Source: Eubacterium ruminantium (lineage in GTDB: Bacteria > Bacillota > Clostridia > Lachnospirales > Lachnospiraceae). From it: a stretch of DNA of 64,000 nt. The stretch is taken from NCBI GenBank assembly GCA_900108205.1, contig FNUU01000003.1, forward strand, positions 21,929 through 85,928, in the 5' to 3' direction. The position numbers and the translations under genes are program-made. The notes under the pieces were generated by a model that was not told the DNA's origin, did not search any database, and saw only the letters and a program-made list of their open reading frames with translations. Shown piece after piece: positions 36,981 through 46,488 of this stretch (position 1 is its first letter; each line of letters begins with the position of its first letter).

Positions 36981-39900
36981 ATGAGAAAACAGAAAGGAAA
37001 ATATGAGGTGAGCGGCAAGCGTATTCTGGCTCTGGGTACAGCTGCTGCGCTGACGGTCTCACTGTTTGGGCAGGTGATGCCGGGCAGAACAGTGTGGGCC
37101 GACGACTTACCATATGGACTTCAGAATGGTGATTTTGATTCTGAAACCCTGTATTGGGATGAAGGAGAAAGCGGATTTTCATTATCCGACAGTCAAGGCA
37201 GCAATGCCACAAATTGCCTGAATCTTTGGACAAGTGCAACAACAGAGGTTTCTTACTCACAGACATTTCTTGCTCCGGATGATGGATTATACTCACTTAC
37301 TTACAGTTTCATAGGTGATGCAGAACCAAGTGGATTTGCTTTCTATGTCAATGATGAAAAGATCGATGATATTGAAGGCATTGGCTGGAATGATGGTGAT
37401 TTTACAGAAAAGACAGCAGACAAAACCATTTATCTTAAGAAGGATGATGAGGTTGACTTTGAGATCAAAGGTACATATTCAGGCTGGGCAGCAATCGATG
37501 ACATAACCTTTGAACCAATCAAATTTGAAGAGATTAACGGTTATGAATGGGTTGAGACCGATCTGATACAGAACGGTGGCTTCGAGGATGGATTTAGTGG
37601 CTGGGAAATAAGCAATGCAGATGATATGTCAGAAAGCGCCAATATTGCCCAAGAATATGCCGGAAATACATCTGATAAAGTACTGAGTATCTGGATGTCA
37701 TCAAGTGAAGATGTTTGGTATGGAGTATACCAGGATGTTGAACTTGAAAAAGGCTGGTATTACTTAGGTCTTATTCAGGAAGGAGGAGCTGCTTCCCAAT
37801 CTGGTCTGTCAATCGGTGTTGAAGATCTTGAAAACATGGTGATAATTTCACAAACTGAGCTTCCGGCAACCACGGGATATGCTAATTGGGATTCTGAAAG
37901 TTCAGATTATATCTACATCCCTGCAGATGGAGAATACGCTGTATTTTTAACAGGTCAGGTACCGGCAGGTGCTTGGGGACATATCGATGATATCAAACTT
38001 TATAAGTATCAGGAGAAGACCGAACCTGTAAGAGAATTTGAATTTGATACAGAAATTGCAGAGGGCGAACCGGTTGATACGGGTGATACAGGTCTTTATG
38101 TTGAGAAGCTTGATGTTACAAAGGGCTTCGTAACAGGAGCAGATATTTCTTCATATGCATCTATTATTGCAAGCGGTGCAACATTTAAGGATAAGGACGG
38201 AAGAGAGCTTTCAGATGAAGAGTTCTTCAGTCTTCTTAAGGAATCCGGCGTTAACTCTGTAAGAATCAGAGTATGGGTTGATCCTAAGGACGAGGATGGC
38301 AACTACTACGGAGGTGGTAACTGTGATCTGAATTGCGCTAAGAAGCTTGGTAAGCTTGCAACAGATGCAGGCATGACAGTTCTTATCGACTTCCACTATT
38401 CAGACTTCTGGGTAGATCCGGGCAGACAGACAGCACCTAAGGCATGGCAGAATCTTACTCTTGAAGATAAGGCAACAGCACTTAAGACATACACAGAGGA
38501 GAGCTTAACTGCACTCCTTGAAGCAGGTGTAGATGTATTCATGGTTCAGATCGGAAATGAAACAACCACAGGCTTCTGCGGTGAGTCAACCATGGCAAAT
38601 ATGTGCACACTTTTTGCCGCAGGTTCAGAAGGTGTCAGAGCAGTAGAAGAAGCAAAAAATGTTAATATCATGATCGCTGTTCACCTTACAAATCCTGAGA
38701 AGAGAGATTTTGCAGCATTTGCAAGAGATCTCAAGAGCAATGGTGTTATTTATGATGTATTCTCAACAAGCTACTATCCATATTGGCATGGTACACTTGA
38801 GAATCTTAAGTCAAAGCTTGAGACAGTTGCTACAACATACGACAAATATGTAATGGTAACAGAGACTTCTTATGTAAGAACTCTTGAAGACGGCGATGGC
38901 TGGGAGAATACAGAAAAAGAAGGCAAGGGACCATTCGCTTATGATATAAGTGAGCAGGGCCAGGTTCTCCATATGAAGAATCTTATGGAGACAGTTTTAA
39001 GTATAGCTGATAATAAGGGTGTTGGCGTTTACTGGTGGGAGCCTGCATGGATCCCTGTTCAGAATTACGCTGCAGCAGAAGATAAGGATGCTGTACTTGC
39101 TGCTAATAAGCAGCTCTGGGAAGATTATGGTTCAGGATGGGCAACAAAATTTGCTGCGCCATATGATGCAAATGTTGGTGAATATTATGGTGGTTCAGCT
39201 GTAGATAACGAAGGCTGGTTCGACTTTGACGGTAAGGCAGTTGCTTCGATCGATGTTTATAACATGATCCGTTTCGGAACTACAAAAGGAGATTATCTCC
39301 TCAATGTTCAGGATGCTGAGTATGCATTTGTAGAGGGAGATGATTATGAGCTGCCATCAACGGTTGATGCGCTTTTTGCAAGCGGAGAAATTGTAAAGGT
39401 TGATGCAACATGGGACGCTGAGGCTGTATCTGATGCCCTTCAGAATGGCCCTGGAAAGTATGAGATTCCTGGTGAAGTTTTATATAATGAGAAGACTTAT
39501 GATGTAACACTTAATCTTACAATTAAGGCTGAAAACCTTCTTACAAACGGAAGCTTTGAGAGTGGGGAAAACGGCTGGACAATTACAAGAACAAATGCAA
39601 ATGATAAGGTTTCAACTGATGATCCATATGACGGAAGCCACAGCTTCCATTTCTATAATGGAAATGCACAGAACTTTACAGTTGCACAGACAGTAACTCT
39701 TCAGCCTGGCATTTACGAATTTGATGGTTTCTTCCAGGGAGATATAGGAGTACCGGGAAATATTAATGTTCAGCTGGGAGATGATACTGAAAATGTTTTA
39801 TCAGACTCGTTTGAACTTGCAGACTGGAGTAATTGGCAGAATCCTAAGATTGAAGATATCTTAATAACAGAAGAAACAGCTGTTACAGTATCTTTCACAA

Positions 39901-41069
39901 TCTCTTATTCTGCAGGAGCATGGGGTACATGCGATTACTTCACACTTTCAAAGACAGCAGATCTTGATGATACTGAGATTATAACTCAGCCTGCAGATAC
40001 AAAGGTTATCAGAGGAAGCAAGGCTAAGTTCAGCGTTGAGGCAGAAGGTATGGAGCTTACCTACAAGTGGCAGAACAGTGTTGACGGTGAGACATGGGTT
40101 GACAGCAAGGCTACAGGCTATGACACAAATGCTATCAGCTTCAAGGCTACAGATAAGCTTAACGGCAGATACTTCAGATGTATAGTTACAGGACTTGCAG
40201 GAGAGGTTATTTCAGAGCCTGCACAGCTTACAACTCTTGCGGTTATTTCCGCTCAGCCAAAGAATGCTGCTGCATATGTTGGTGACAATGCGGTATTTAC
40301 ATTCAAGAGCAGATCGTCAGTTGCTACCTTCGAGTGGCAGATCAGTAAAGACGGCGGTGAGACATGGAAGAAGAGTGGCGCAGAAGGATGTGCTACGACA
40401 AGTCTTACAGTTCCTGTTAAAAATGGAAGCTACAATGGATATATGTTCCGTTGTAAGGTAACAAATGGTACATGGGTTGAGTATACAAATGCTGTAACAC
40501 TTACAGTTAAACCACAGATCACTGTTCAGCAGGATGATGTAGAGGCTTACTATGGAGATCTTGTAAAGCTTTATATAAAGGCTTCCGGAACAGCACCTAC
40601 ATATCAGTGGCAGGTTCAGACAGTTTCAGGTGCATGGAGAAACAGTACACAGGCAGGAAATGATACAAATATTCTCAGATTTACATCTGTAACATCACTG
40701 GACGGAAGAAAGTTCAGATGTAAGGTTGTTGATAATGGTATTACTGTTTACAGCAATATTGTAAGCTTCACAGCTAAGTCGCCTATAGTAACACAGCCTA
40801 AGTCAGTATCTGTAAAGGCAGGTGCTACAGCTAAGTTTACAGCTGGTGTTGAAGTAGGAGATACTGAAAATCTTGTTATGAACTGGCAGTACAGCAATGA
40901 TGGCGGAGAAACATGGAACTATGTTAAGCTGAAGAATTCAGGCTTTGACAGTGATACACTTACACTCGCTGAAGTTACTAAAGCAAAGAACGGCTGGAAG
41001 CTTCGTCTCAGAGTAAAGAACAGAACAACTGTTACATACTCTGATGTGGTAGATCTTACTGTTAAGTAA
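36981..41069 (+). CDS. Secreted arabinogalactan endo-beta-1,4-galactanase (GH53) with CBM-like and Ig-like domains
   Basis: 1362 residues. Signal peptide ~1-42 (ends near VWADD). Two carbohydrate-binding-module-like domains (~45-180, ~190-345, opening LQNGDFD and IQNGGFEDGF), possibly CBM61. GH53 catalytic domain ~375-735 (FVTGADISSYASII; VRIRVWVDPKDEDGNYYGGG). The acid/base is Glu527 in QIGNETT and the nucleophile is Glu628 in VMVTETSYV. Next come a bacterial Ig-like domain (~770-850), a third CBM-like domain (~855-990) and four Ig-like repeats (~995-1362) carrying K/E-WQ and RCKV motifs. Cuts beta-1,4-galactan side chains of pectin outside the cell. No LPXTG sorting signal, so it may be released or held by the Ig repeats. 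Confidence 0.92.
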   Translation: MRKQKGKYEVSGKRILALGTAAALTVSLFGQVMPGRTVWADDLPYGLQNGDFDSETLYWDEGESGFSLSDSQGSNATNCLNLWTSATTEVSYSQTFLAPDDGLYSLTYSFIGDAEPSGFAFYVNDEKIDDIEGIGWNDGDFTEKTADKTIYLKKDDEVDFEIKGTYSGWAAIDDITFEPIKFEEINGYEWVETDLIQNGGFEDGFSGWEISNADDMSESANIAQEYAGNTSDKVLSIWMSSSEDVWYGVYQDVELEKGWYYLGLIQEGGAASQSGLSIGVEDLENMVIISQTELPATTGYANWDSESSDYIYIPADGEYAVFLTGQVPAGAWGHIDDIKLYKYQEKTEPVREFEFDTEIAEGEPVDTGDTGLYVEKLDVTKGFVTGADISSYASIIASGATFKDKDGRELSDEEFFSLLKESGVNSVRIRVWVDPKDEDGNYYGGGNCDLNCAKKLGKLATDAGMTVLIDFHYSDFWVDPGRQTAPKAWQNLTLEDKATALKTYTEESLTALLEAGVDVFMVQIGNETTTGFCGESTMANMCTLFAAGSEGVRAVEEAKNVNIMIAVHLTNPEKRDFAAFARDLKSNGVIYDVFSTSYYPYWHGTLENLKSKLETVATTYDKYVMVTETSYVRTLEDGDGWENTEKEGKGPFAYDISEQGQVLHMKNLMETVLSIADNKGVGVYWWEPAWIPVQNYAAAEDKDAVLAANKQLWEDYGSGWATKFAAPYDANVGEYYGGSAVDNEGWFDFDGKAVASIDVYNMIRFGTTKGDYLLNVQDAEYAFVEGDDYELPSTVDALFASGEIVKVDATWDAEAVSDALQNGPGKYEIPGEVLYNEKTYDVTLNLTIKAENLLTNGSFESGENGWTITRTNANDKVSTDDPYDGSHSFHFYNGNAQNFTVAQTVTLQPGIYEFDGFFQGDIGVPGNINVQLGDDTENVLSDSFELADWSNWQNPKIEDILITEETAVTVSFTISYSAGAWGTCDYFTLSKTADLDDTEIITQPADTKVIRGSKAKFSVEAEGMELTYKWQNSVDGETWVDSKATGYDTNAISFKATDKLNGRYFRCIVTGLAGEVISEPAQLTTLAVISAQPKNAAAYVGDNAVFTFKSRSSVATFEWQISKDGGETWKKSGAEGCATTSLTVPVKNGSYNGYMFRCKVTNGTWVEYTNAVTLTVKPQITVQQDDVEAYYGDLVKLYIKASGTAPTYQWQVQTVSGAWRNSTQAGNDTNILRFTSVTSLDGRKFRCKVVDNGITVYSNIVSFTAKSPIVTQPKSVSVKAGATAKFTAGVEVGDTENLVMNWQYSNDGGETWNYVKLKNSGFDSDTLTLAEVTKAKNGWKLRLRVKNRTTVTYSDVVDLTVK

Positions 41070-41172
41070 GTACAGGTTTATACAAATGATAAGTTTGAAG
41101 GGTGTGTTATGATAATGTATAACTCTTTATGACATGCTGACAAACAAAAATAGTAAGTAATAAAAGAAAAGG

Positions 41173-41217
41173 GAGCGGATCATCCGGGAGCAAAATCCAG
41201 GTGATCCGTTCTTTATT
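41173..41217 (+). terminator. Intrinsic terminator of the galactanase gene
   Basis: A 12-bp stem (41173-41184 with 41200-41211, core GGATCA/TGATCC) followed by TTTATT. Confidence 0.75.
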
Positions 41218-41313
41218 GCTGATAAGATATTTTTTAAAGATATATAACAAAAATCTGTGATTAGTGATATACTACTATTATAACTAAAACTAATTAGTGG
41301 AGGTGAAGCTGGA

Positions 41314-42168
41314 ATGTATTATATCGAAAATGAATTTCTGAAGGCAGGTTTCGAGGCACACGGTGCAGAACTCAGAAGTCTGGTGAATAAAACAACGGGA
41401 GAAGAATATATGTGGTGCGGAGATCCGGCTTTCTGGGGAAGAGTATCACCGGTACTATTTCCTGTTGTTGGAAATTACAAAGACAAGAAATCTCTGTATA
41501 AGGGAAGGGAATACAGTCTTTCACAACATGGATTTGCAAGAGACAGTGAATTTGAAGTGGCTGCTTCAGATGTGGAAAGTATAGCTTTCAAACTGGAATC
41601 TGATGAGAAGCTGAAGGAGGTATATCCATTTGATTTCAGGCTGGTAATTGAATACAACCTGATCGATAAAAAGCTTGAAGTAAAATGGCGTGTGGAGAAC
41701 CTCGATGAGGAGAGAATGCATTTTTCCATCGGAGGTCATCCTGCATTTAATCTGAGAGATAAGGATAGTGTTATAAAGTTTTACGGTGTGAAGAGCTTTA
41801 CGGCAGGGATACTTGATAGCGGTCTCCTTTCAGAACGGACCAAGGAGATAGAATTAGACGAAAATGGAATCCTGAAGCCTACGAAGGAACTCTTTATGGA
41901 GGATGCACTCGTAATAGAAAAAAGTAATATTAAGAAGGTGTCCCTTGCAGATAAATCCGGCAGTGAATATCTCACGGTAGAATTTGATACCCCGGTACTC
42001 GGAATATGGTCTCCGGCAGGAAAAGAAGCGCCATTTGTCTGTATCGAACCATGGTTTGGAAGAACAGACAGAACGGATTTTAATTGCAGGCTGGAGGAGA
42101 GAGAGTATGGAAATACTCTCGAAAAGGGCGGAGTATTTGAGGCGTCTTACTTTATTGAAACGTACTAA
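41314..42168 (+). CDS. Aldose 1-epimerase family protein (LacX-like)
   Basis: 284 residues, cytoplasmic. Galactose mutarotase-like beta-sandwich: early GAELRSLVNKTTGEEYMW and WGRVSPVLFPVVG, the catalytic His region FSIGGHPAFNLR (~150), and CIEPWFGRTDR near the C-terminus with the conserved Glu. Interconverts alpha and beta anomers of a sugar or a phosphorylated sugar. It is downstream of the galactanase, which fits use of released galactose, but it has its own ribosome site and lies past a terminator. Its last three codons and stop are the first unit of a 40-bp tandem repeat. Confidence 0.85.
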   Translation: MYYIENEFLKAGFEAHGAELRSLVNKTTGEEYMWCGDPAFWGRVSPVLFPVVGNYKDKKSLYKGREYSLSQHGFARDSEFEVAASDVESIAFKLESDEKLKEVYPFDFRLVIEYNLIDKKLEVKWRVENLDEERMHFSIGGHPAFNLRDKDSVIKFYGVKSFTAGILDSGLLSERTKEIELDENGILKPTKELFMEDALVIEKSNIKKVSLADKSGSEYLTVEFDTPVLGIWSPAGKEAPFVCIEPWFGRTDRTDFNCRLEEREYGNTLEKGGVFEASYFIETY

Positions 42169-42265
42169 TGCGTATATAGGCTGATAAAAATATATTCAAA
42201 CGTACTAATGCGTATATAGGCTGATAAAAGTATATTGAAACGTACTAAAGCATGTATAAGCTGTC
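42154..42265 (+). repeat. 40-bp tandem repeat starting inside a coding end
   Basis: CGTACTAATGCGTATATAGG occurs at 42161 and 42201, with a diverged third at 42241; period 40 bp. The first unit holds the end of the epimerase gene, including the stop. The rest of 42266-42430 shows no feature I can support. Confidence 0.88.
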
Positions 42266-42432
42266 AAAGCGGATTGATGTTTGAATATATGACGATGTAC
42301 GTGGTCAAAGCGGGTTTTAGGCTTTAAATGTTGCGATATACACATAGCGTATTGCGATTTCCGGACGAAACGATTTATGAAAAAATTAATAAAAAAAAGT
42401 TAAAAATTTTACGAAATATTTCAATCTTGTAA

Positions 42433-42461
42433 TTGATAAATTTGGCATTTTAGATTAAAAT
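42433..42461 (+). promoter_or_regulatory. Promoter of the coiled-coil/AAA-like gene
   Basis: TTGATA (42433-42438), a 17-bp spacer and TAAAAT (42456-42461). The leader to 42610 is ~140 nt. Confidence 0.6.
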
Positions 42462-42609
42462 AGTATACAGGTGTGTGGAGTATATTTATTGATAAGACAC
42501 CGTTATAGAAAAATCATTTTTTCTGCCTGTAGATATTTTGTCTATATGGGGGATTCTGTCATTTTGATAGGTTAATTATATTCAGTATATTTCAGGAGGG
42601 TCTGTAACT

Positions 42610-43875
42610 ATGGATGAAGAAAAAGAGAAGAAGAAACCGTTTACGAATGTATTTCAAAAGCTGAAGAATATACTTCGGAGAATGTCTAAGAAGAAGAGAG
42701 CTGAGGATGAAGCGGCTAGGCTGGCTGCGGAAGAGGAAGCAAGGAAGGCAGAGGAAGAAGCTAAGAAAGCGGCTGAAGAAGAGCAGAAGAGAATCTTCGA
42801 GGAACAGGCCCAGAAGAAGGCAAAGGAACAGGCTGAAGTCGCCAAGCTGATGGCTGAAGCGGAAGCCGCCAAGGAGGCCAAGGCGAAGCGTGAAGCAGAA
42901 GCCAAGGCTAAGAAGGAAAAAGAAGAGAAGGAAAGACTTGCTGCAGTTAAGGCTAAGAACGAGAGAAAGAAAGCAGCAGCAAAGAAAGCTGAAGAAGCAA
43001 GAAAAGTTGCAAATGGCGAAGTTGGTACAAAGGCTGACCAGGAGAAGGACAGAAAGTACCAGGAAGAAGTTAAGAGAAGAGCTGAGCAGGCTAAGAGAAG
43101 AGCTGAACAGGATGCTGAGGAAGAAGCAGAAGAGAGTGCTTCAATCGATCCTGTAACCGGTGAGAAGATTGCTACAGAAGAAGGTCCTGAACTTCCAATC
43201 TACCTCAGCAAGTACCTCAAGCTTGTTAAGACAGGTGATGATATAAGAGTTGCGATCAGTTCTATTCAGTCACATCCGGAGACATCCAAGAATCTTGTTA
43301 TTCTGGGACATAATGGATTTGGTACTGTAAGAGTCGGTGAAGATCTTGCCAGAAGTTATTTTGAACTTGGTTTTGTTAAATCTGACAAGATCGCAAAGAT
43401 TAAGGCTAAGCAGCTGAATAAGATTGGTCTTGAAAAGCTTCAGGGACTTCAGGGCGGATGCCTTATCATTGAGAATGCCGGACTTGTATCACCGGAGAAG
43501 CTGGTTGAGGTTATCAAGGATTCAGGCGCTGATGCAAATGATTACGTTGTAGTTCTTACAGGTGAGATTGATTCCCTTGCAAGATTCTTTGAGCAGAATC
43601 AGGAAATCGTTGATGAATTTGTATACCTCATCGATATCCATAAGATCAAAGAGAGAGGCATGTCAATTATCGCTAAAGGATATGTTAAGGAGAAGGGCTA
43701 CAAGGCTGATAAGACCGTTATCGACAGGTTCAAGGGCATACTTGGAACCATGGAGGTCGGAAATATCGACAGATTCCTGGAGTATATCGATAATGTAATG
43801 AAGAAGTGCGATGACAGAGAGTCATCAAATGGTGATACAGGTAAGAAGGTTATCACAGCAGAGGATTTTAAATAA
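42610..43875 (+). CDS. Coiled-coil protein with a degenerate AAA-like C-terminal domain
   Basis: 421 residues, no signal or membrane segment. Residues ~20-185 are an A/E/K-rich, probably continuous coiled coil (AEEEARKAEEEAKKAAEEEQ). From ~200 a folded domain resembles the CbbX/SpoVK type of AAA module: LVILGHNGFGTVRVGEDLA stands where Walker A would be but lacks the GK[ST], and GGCLIIENAGLVS stands at Walker B with N in place of a catalytic acid. It probably does not hydrolyse ATP and may be a structural or adaptor protein (inference). Single-gene transcript with its own promoter and terminator. Function unknown. Confidence 0.75.
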   Translation: MDEEKEKKKPFTNVFQKLKNILRRMSKKKRAEDEAARLAAEEEARKAEEEAKKAAEEEQKRIFEEQAQKKAKEQAEVAKLMAEAEAAKEAKAKREAEAKAKKEKEEKERLAAVKAKNERKKAAAKKAEEARKVANGEVGTKADQEKDRKYQEEVKRRAEQAKRRAEQDAEEEAEESASIDPVTGEKIATEEGPELPIYLSKYLKLVKTGDDIRVAISSIQSHPETSKNLVILGHNGFGTVRVGEDLARSYFELGFVKSDKIAKIKAKQLNKIGLEKLQGLQGGCLIIENAGLVSPEKLVEVIKDSGADANDYVVVLTGEIDSLARFFEQNQEIVDEFVYLIDIHKIKERGMSIIAKGYVKEKGYKADKTVIDRFKGILGTMEVGNIDRFLEYIDNVMKKCDDRESSNGDTGKKVITAEDFK

Positions 43876-43883
43876 GATTAATG

Positions 43884-43935
43884 AGGAAACTGATTCGTTA
43901 AGAGTATATTTATTGTCTTACGAATCAGTTTTCTT
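43884..43935 (+). terminator. Intrinsic terminator
   Basis: GGAAACTGATTCGTTAAGA pairs imperfectly with TCTTACGAATCAGTTTTC across a 14-nt loop, and T-rich sequence follows. Confidence 0.8.
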
Positions 43936-44071
43936 AATATATGGAAGCAAATAAAGAAAAATATGCCGGACATTTTTTTTCTGCTCGATGATATTTGCTG
44001 TCTATTAATAAATGAGCAGCTGATTTATTGCAGTTAATGAATAATTATAACGGGAGGTACGAGGAGTATAT

Positions 44072-44974
44072 ATGTCGGCACTGACAGATGCTATAAGGGC
44101 GGAATATAAATATAATGATGACAGGCGTGACGAGGGACTTGTTACACCTGATGATGTTGAAAGAATAGATGATATCTGTTACGGGGAGGATGAGAACTGG
44201 CAGGTGATGGATATTTATCTTCCTAAGAACGGGCAGACTGATGAGACGATCAAGAAGGAAAAACTTCCGGTTATTATCAGCGTTCACGGTGGAGCCTGGG
44301 TTTACGGAACAAAGGAAACTTATCAGTTTTATTGTATGGGCCTTGCCCGAAGGGGATTCGCAGTTATAAATTTCACATACAGACTTGCGCCGGAATTCAA
44401 GTTCCCTGCATCGGTAGAAGATACAAATCTTGTGATGAAATATGTTATGGAGAACGCAGATAAATACGGCTTTGATACTGACAGGATATTCGCAGTGGGA
44501 GATTCTGCAGGAGGACATCTGCTGGCAATTTATACTACGATCACAACAAATCCGGAGTATGCGAAGTATTTTGATATCAAAGTTCCGGAGGGCTTTAAGC
44601 TGAGAGCGGTCGGACTGAATTTCGGAAAATATACATTTGCGATTGATGATCATATATCAAATGAAGGGGACGCCCGTATTCTTGAAGAACTCCTTCAGAA
44701 TAAGGGTACAGAGGAAGAAATGAAACTCATAAATGTCCTGGATCATATCAATTCGGATTTTCCGGAGACATTTATAGTAACTGCGCAGGATGATTTTCTG
44801 AAGACTCAGTCAGTCCTGCTTGCAGGAAAGCTGGCAGAGGTCAAGGTTCCATTTACATTAAAATGCTATGGAGATTCTAAAAATTCGCTTTATCATGTAT
44901 TTCACTGTGACCAGAGATCAGAGGCTGCTAAGAAATGCAATGATGAAGAGTGTGAATTCTTCATCAGGCTATAA
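44072..44974 (+). CDS. Alpha/beta-hydrolase esterase/lipase (HSL-like)
   Basis: 300 residues, no signal peptide. Oxyanion-hole motif ISVHGGAWVYG (~75), nucleophile Ser in VGDSAGGHLLA (~150), acid Asp in TAQDDFLK and His in LYHVFHCD near the end. Hydrolyses acyl esters, perhaps on sugars or xylan-type oligosaccharides. It is the first gene of a tight same-strand series (gaps 21, 16, 27 and 52 bp) with two small membrane proteins, AraD-like epimerase and an aldo/keto reductase. Substrate unknown. Confidence 0.85.
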   Translation: MSALTDAIRAEYKYNDDRRDEGLVTPDDVERIDDICYGEDENWQVMDIYLPKNGQTDETIKKEKLPVIISVHGGAWVYGTKETYQFYCMGLARRGFAVINFTYRLAPEFKFPASVEDTNLVMKYVMENADKYGFDTDRIFAVGDSAGGHLLAIYTTITTNPEYAKYFDIKVPEGFKLRAVGLNFGKYTFAIDDHISNEGDARILEELLQNKGTEEEMKLINVLDHINSDFPETFIVTAQDDFLKTQSVLLAGKLAEVKVPFTLKCYGDSKNSLYHVFHCDQRSEAAKKCNDEECEFFIRL

Positions 44975-44995
44975 CAGAAAAGGAGGGATTTATTT

Positions 44996-45391
44996 ATGGC
45001 ATGTTTTATTGTTTCGGCAGTTGAAGCAGTAGCGGTTTCAGCGGCCAAGAAGGTTGAAGAGAAGAAAGAAAAGAGAGAGGAAGAAGCAGGAGCAGAGGTT
45101 AAGGCTTACCATATTCCATTTTCAAGGAAGCTGGGATGGCTTTCAAAGATGCTTTGGGGAGGAGCTTTTCTCCTTTTGATAGAACATATCTGGCATGGTG
45201 AGGTAGTTCCATGGTTCCCATTCCTCACGGCTATGGAGAGCAAGGAAGAAACCATAACAATGCTTAAAGAGATGGCAACGGTGGGCTTTTCAATGGCAGG
45301 CCTTATAACTGCTGTATGGATCGTGATGCTTTTGGTGGCTTCATCCATAGAGAAGAAGGCCGGAGAGATCAGGAAGGCAGAGAAGCAGTAA
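44996..45391 (+). CDS. Small membrane protein, unknown
   Basis: 131 residues. The first ~22 residues are mildly hydrophobic (ACFIVSAVEAVAVSAAKK), followed by a lysine/glutamate-rich stretch. Two hydrophobic helices (~55-75 and ~97-117) suggest an integral membrane protein. The start is set by AAAGGAGGG upstream. I see no family match. It is paired with the next gene, also a small membrane protein, which suggests a two-part membrane complex inside this sugar-related operon (inference). Confidence 0.7.
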   Translation: MACFIVSAVEAVAVSAAKKVEEKKEKREEEAGAEVKAYHIPFSRKLGWLSKMLWGGAFLLLIEHIWHGEVVPWFPFLTAMESKEETITMLKEMATVGFSMAGLITAVWIVMLLVASSIEKKAGEIRKAEKQ

Positions 45392-45407
45392 GAGGGGAGG
45401 AAAAAGT

Positions 45408-45710
45408 ATGTGTCTGATAATTACAGCAATTGCAGCTATCGTGTCAGCGCTTATATGGTATTTTAAGCTGAATGATCCGAAATATCAGTTTTCAACATTG
45501 GTACTGATGTATACAGGCGCCGCCCTTATGTGGTGCGTGGATGGGATTTTTGCAGTTTCAGAAGGTGAGGGATTCTTTGATCTGTCAGCAAATGACGCCC
45601 TGCTGGGACTTGTTGTAGTAGTCTGCGGAGCAGCATTCTGGGTTATCAAGCTTATGATCTCAGATCCGAATGGAGTATTTAAAAAGAGACTTGCTGAAAA
45701 AGTAAAATAG
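45408..45710 (+). CDS. Small membrane protein, unknown
   Basis: 100 residues, three hydrophobic segments (~3-20, ~30-48, ~65-85) and a basic end. GAGGGGAGG ribosome site 7 bp upstream. It follows its membrane-protein neighbour by 16 bp and precedes the AraD-like gene by 27 bp. The family is not recognised and the function unknown. Confidence 0.7.
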   Translation: MCLIITAIAAIVSALIWYFKLNDPKYQFSTLVLMYTGAALMWCVDGIFAVSEGEGFFDLSANDALLGLVVVVCGAAFWVIKLMISDPNGVFKKRLAEKVK

Positions 45711-45737
45711 TATTCTGAACTAAGAGAGGATAAAAAA

Positions 45738-46436
45738 TTGCTAGAAGAGTTAAAGAAAAGAGTTTATGAAGCCAATATGCTTCTTCCGAAATATGGCCTT
45801 ATCACTTTTACATGGGGAAATGTAAGTGAGATTGACAGAGAAGCAGGACTTGTTGCCATAAAGCCAAGCGGCGTCGATTATGACAAGATGACGCCGGAGG
45901 ACATTGTTATCCTTGATCTGGATGGCAATAAGATCGAAGGTAGGATGAATCCTTCCACAGATACGCCTACACATCTGGAGCTTTATAAGGCATTTCCGGA
46001 GATAGGCGGTGTGGTTCATACGCATTCTACATTTGCAACTTCATGGGCTCAGGCAGGAAAGGATATTCCATGCTACGGAACAACACATGCAGATTATTTT
46101 TACGGAAGTATTCCTTGTATAAGAAATCTTACGGCAGAAGAGATCGAGGAGGCTTATGAGAAGAATACAGGCCTTTCGATCGTTGAAAGATATATGAAGG
46201 ATAATATAAACCCGGCTTATGTTCCGGGCTGTGTCTGCAAGAATCACGGACCATTTACCTGGGGGGAGAATGGAAATGAAGCGGTTCATAACGCTGTAGT
46301 GGTTGAAGAGGTGGCCAAGATGGCATTTCTTACTCTTGGAATTAATCCGGAAGCAGGCATGACACCGCAGTATATGCAGGATAAGCATTTCATGAGAAAA
46401 CATGGACCAAACGCATACTATGGTCAGGGAAAATAG
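45738..46436 (+). CDS. araD: L-ribulose-5-phosphate 4-epimerase (class II aldolase family)
   Basis: 232 residues, with TTG start at 45738 supported by GAGAGGA 7 bp upstream. Converts L-ribulose 5-phosphate to D-xylulose 5-phosphate, linking arabinose (or ascorbate-like) catabolism to the pentose phosphate pathway. Motifs: [26 protein letters not shown], zinc ligands in VHTHSTFAT and the conserved NHGPFTWG. No araA or araB is in the window, so UlaF/SgbE-type use is also possible. The tight operon ties it to the esterase and aldo/keto reductase. Confidence 0.88.
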   Translation: MLEELKKRVYEANMLLPKYGLITFTWGNVSEIDREAGLVAIKPSGVDYDKMTPEDIVILDLDGNKIEGRMNPSTDTPTHLELYKAFPEIGGVVHTHSTFATSWAQAGKDIPCYGTTHADYFYGSIPCIRNLTAEEIEEAYEKNTGLSIVERYMKDNINPAYVPGCVCKNHGPFTWGENGNEAVHNAVVVEEVAKMAFLTLGINPEAGMTPQYMQDKHFMRKHGPNAYYGQGK

Positions 46437-46488
46437 CCAGAGGAAATTCAATCGTACAATGTACCGGTATCATAAGGAGGATGATTTA

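Noticed and set aside
44045-44653. A minus-strand frame opposite the esterase
   Set aside because: It overlaps a gene with intact catalytic motifs and has no start signals.
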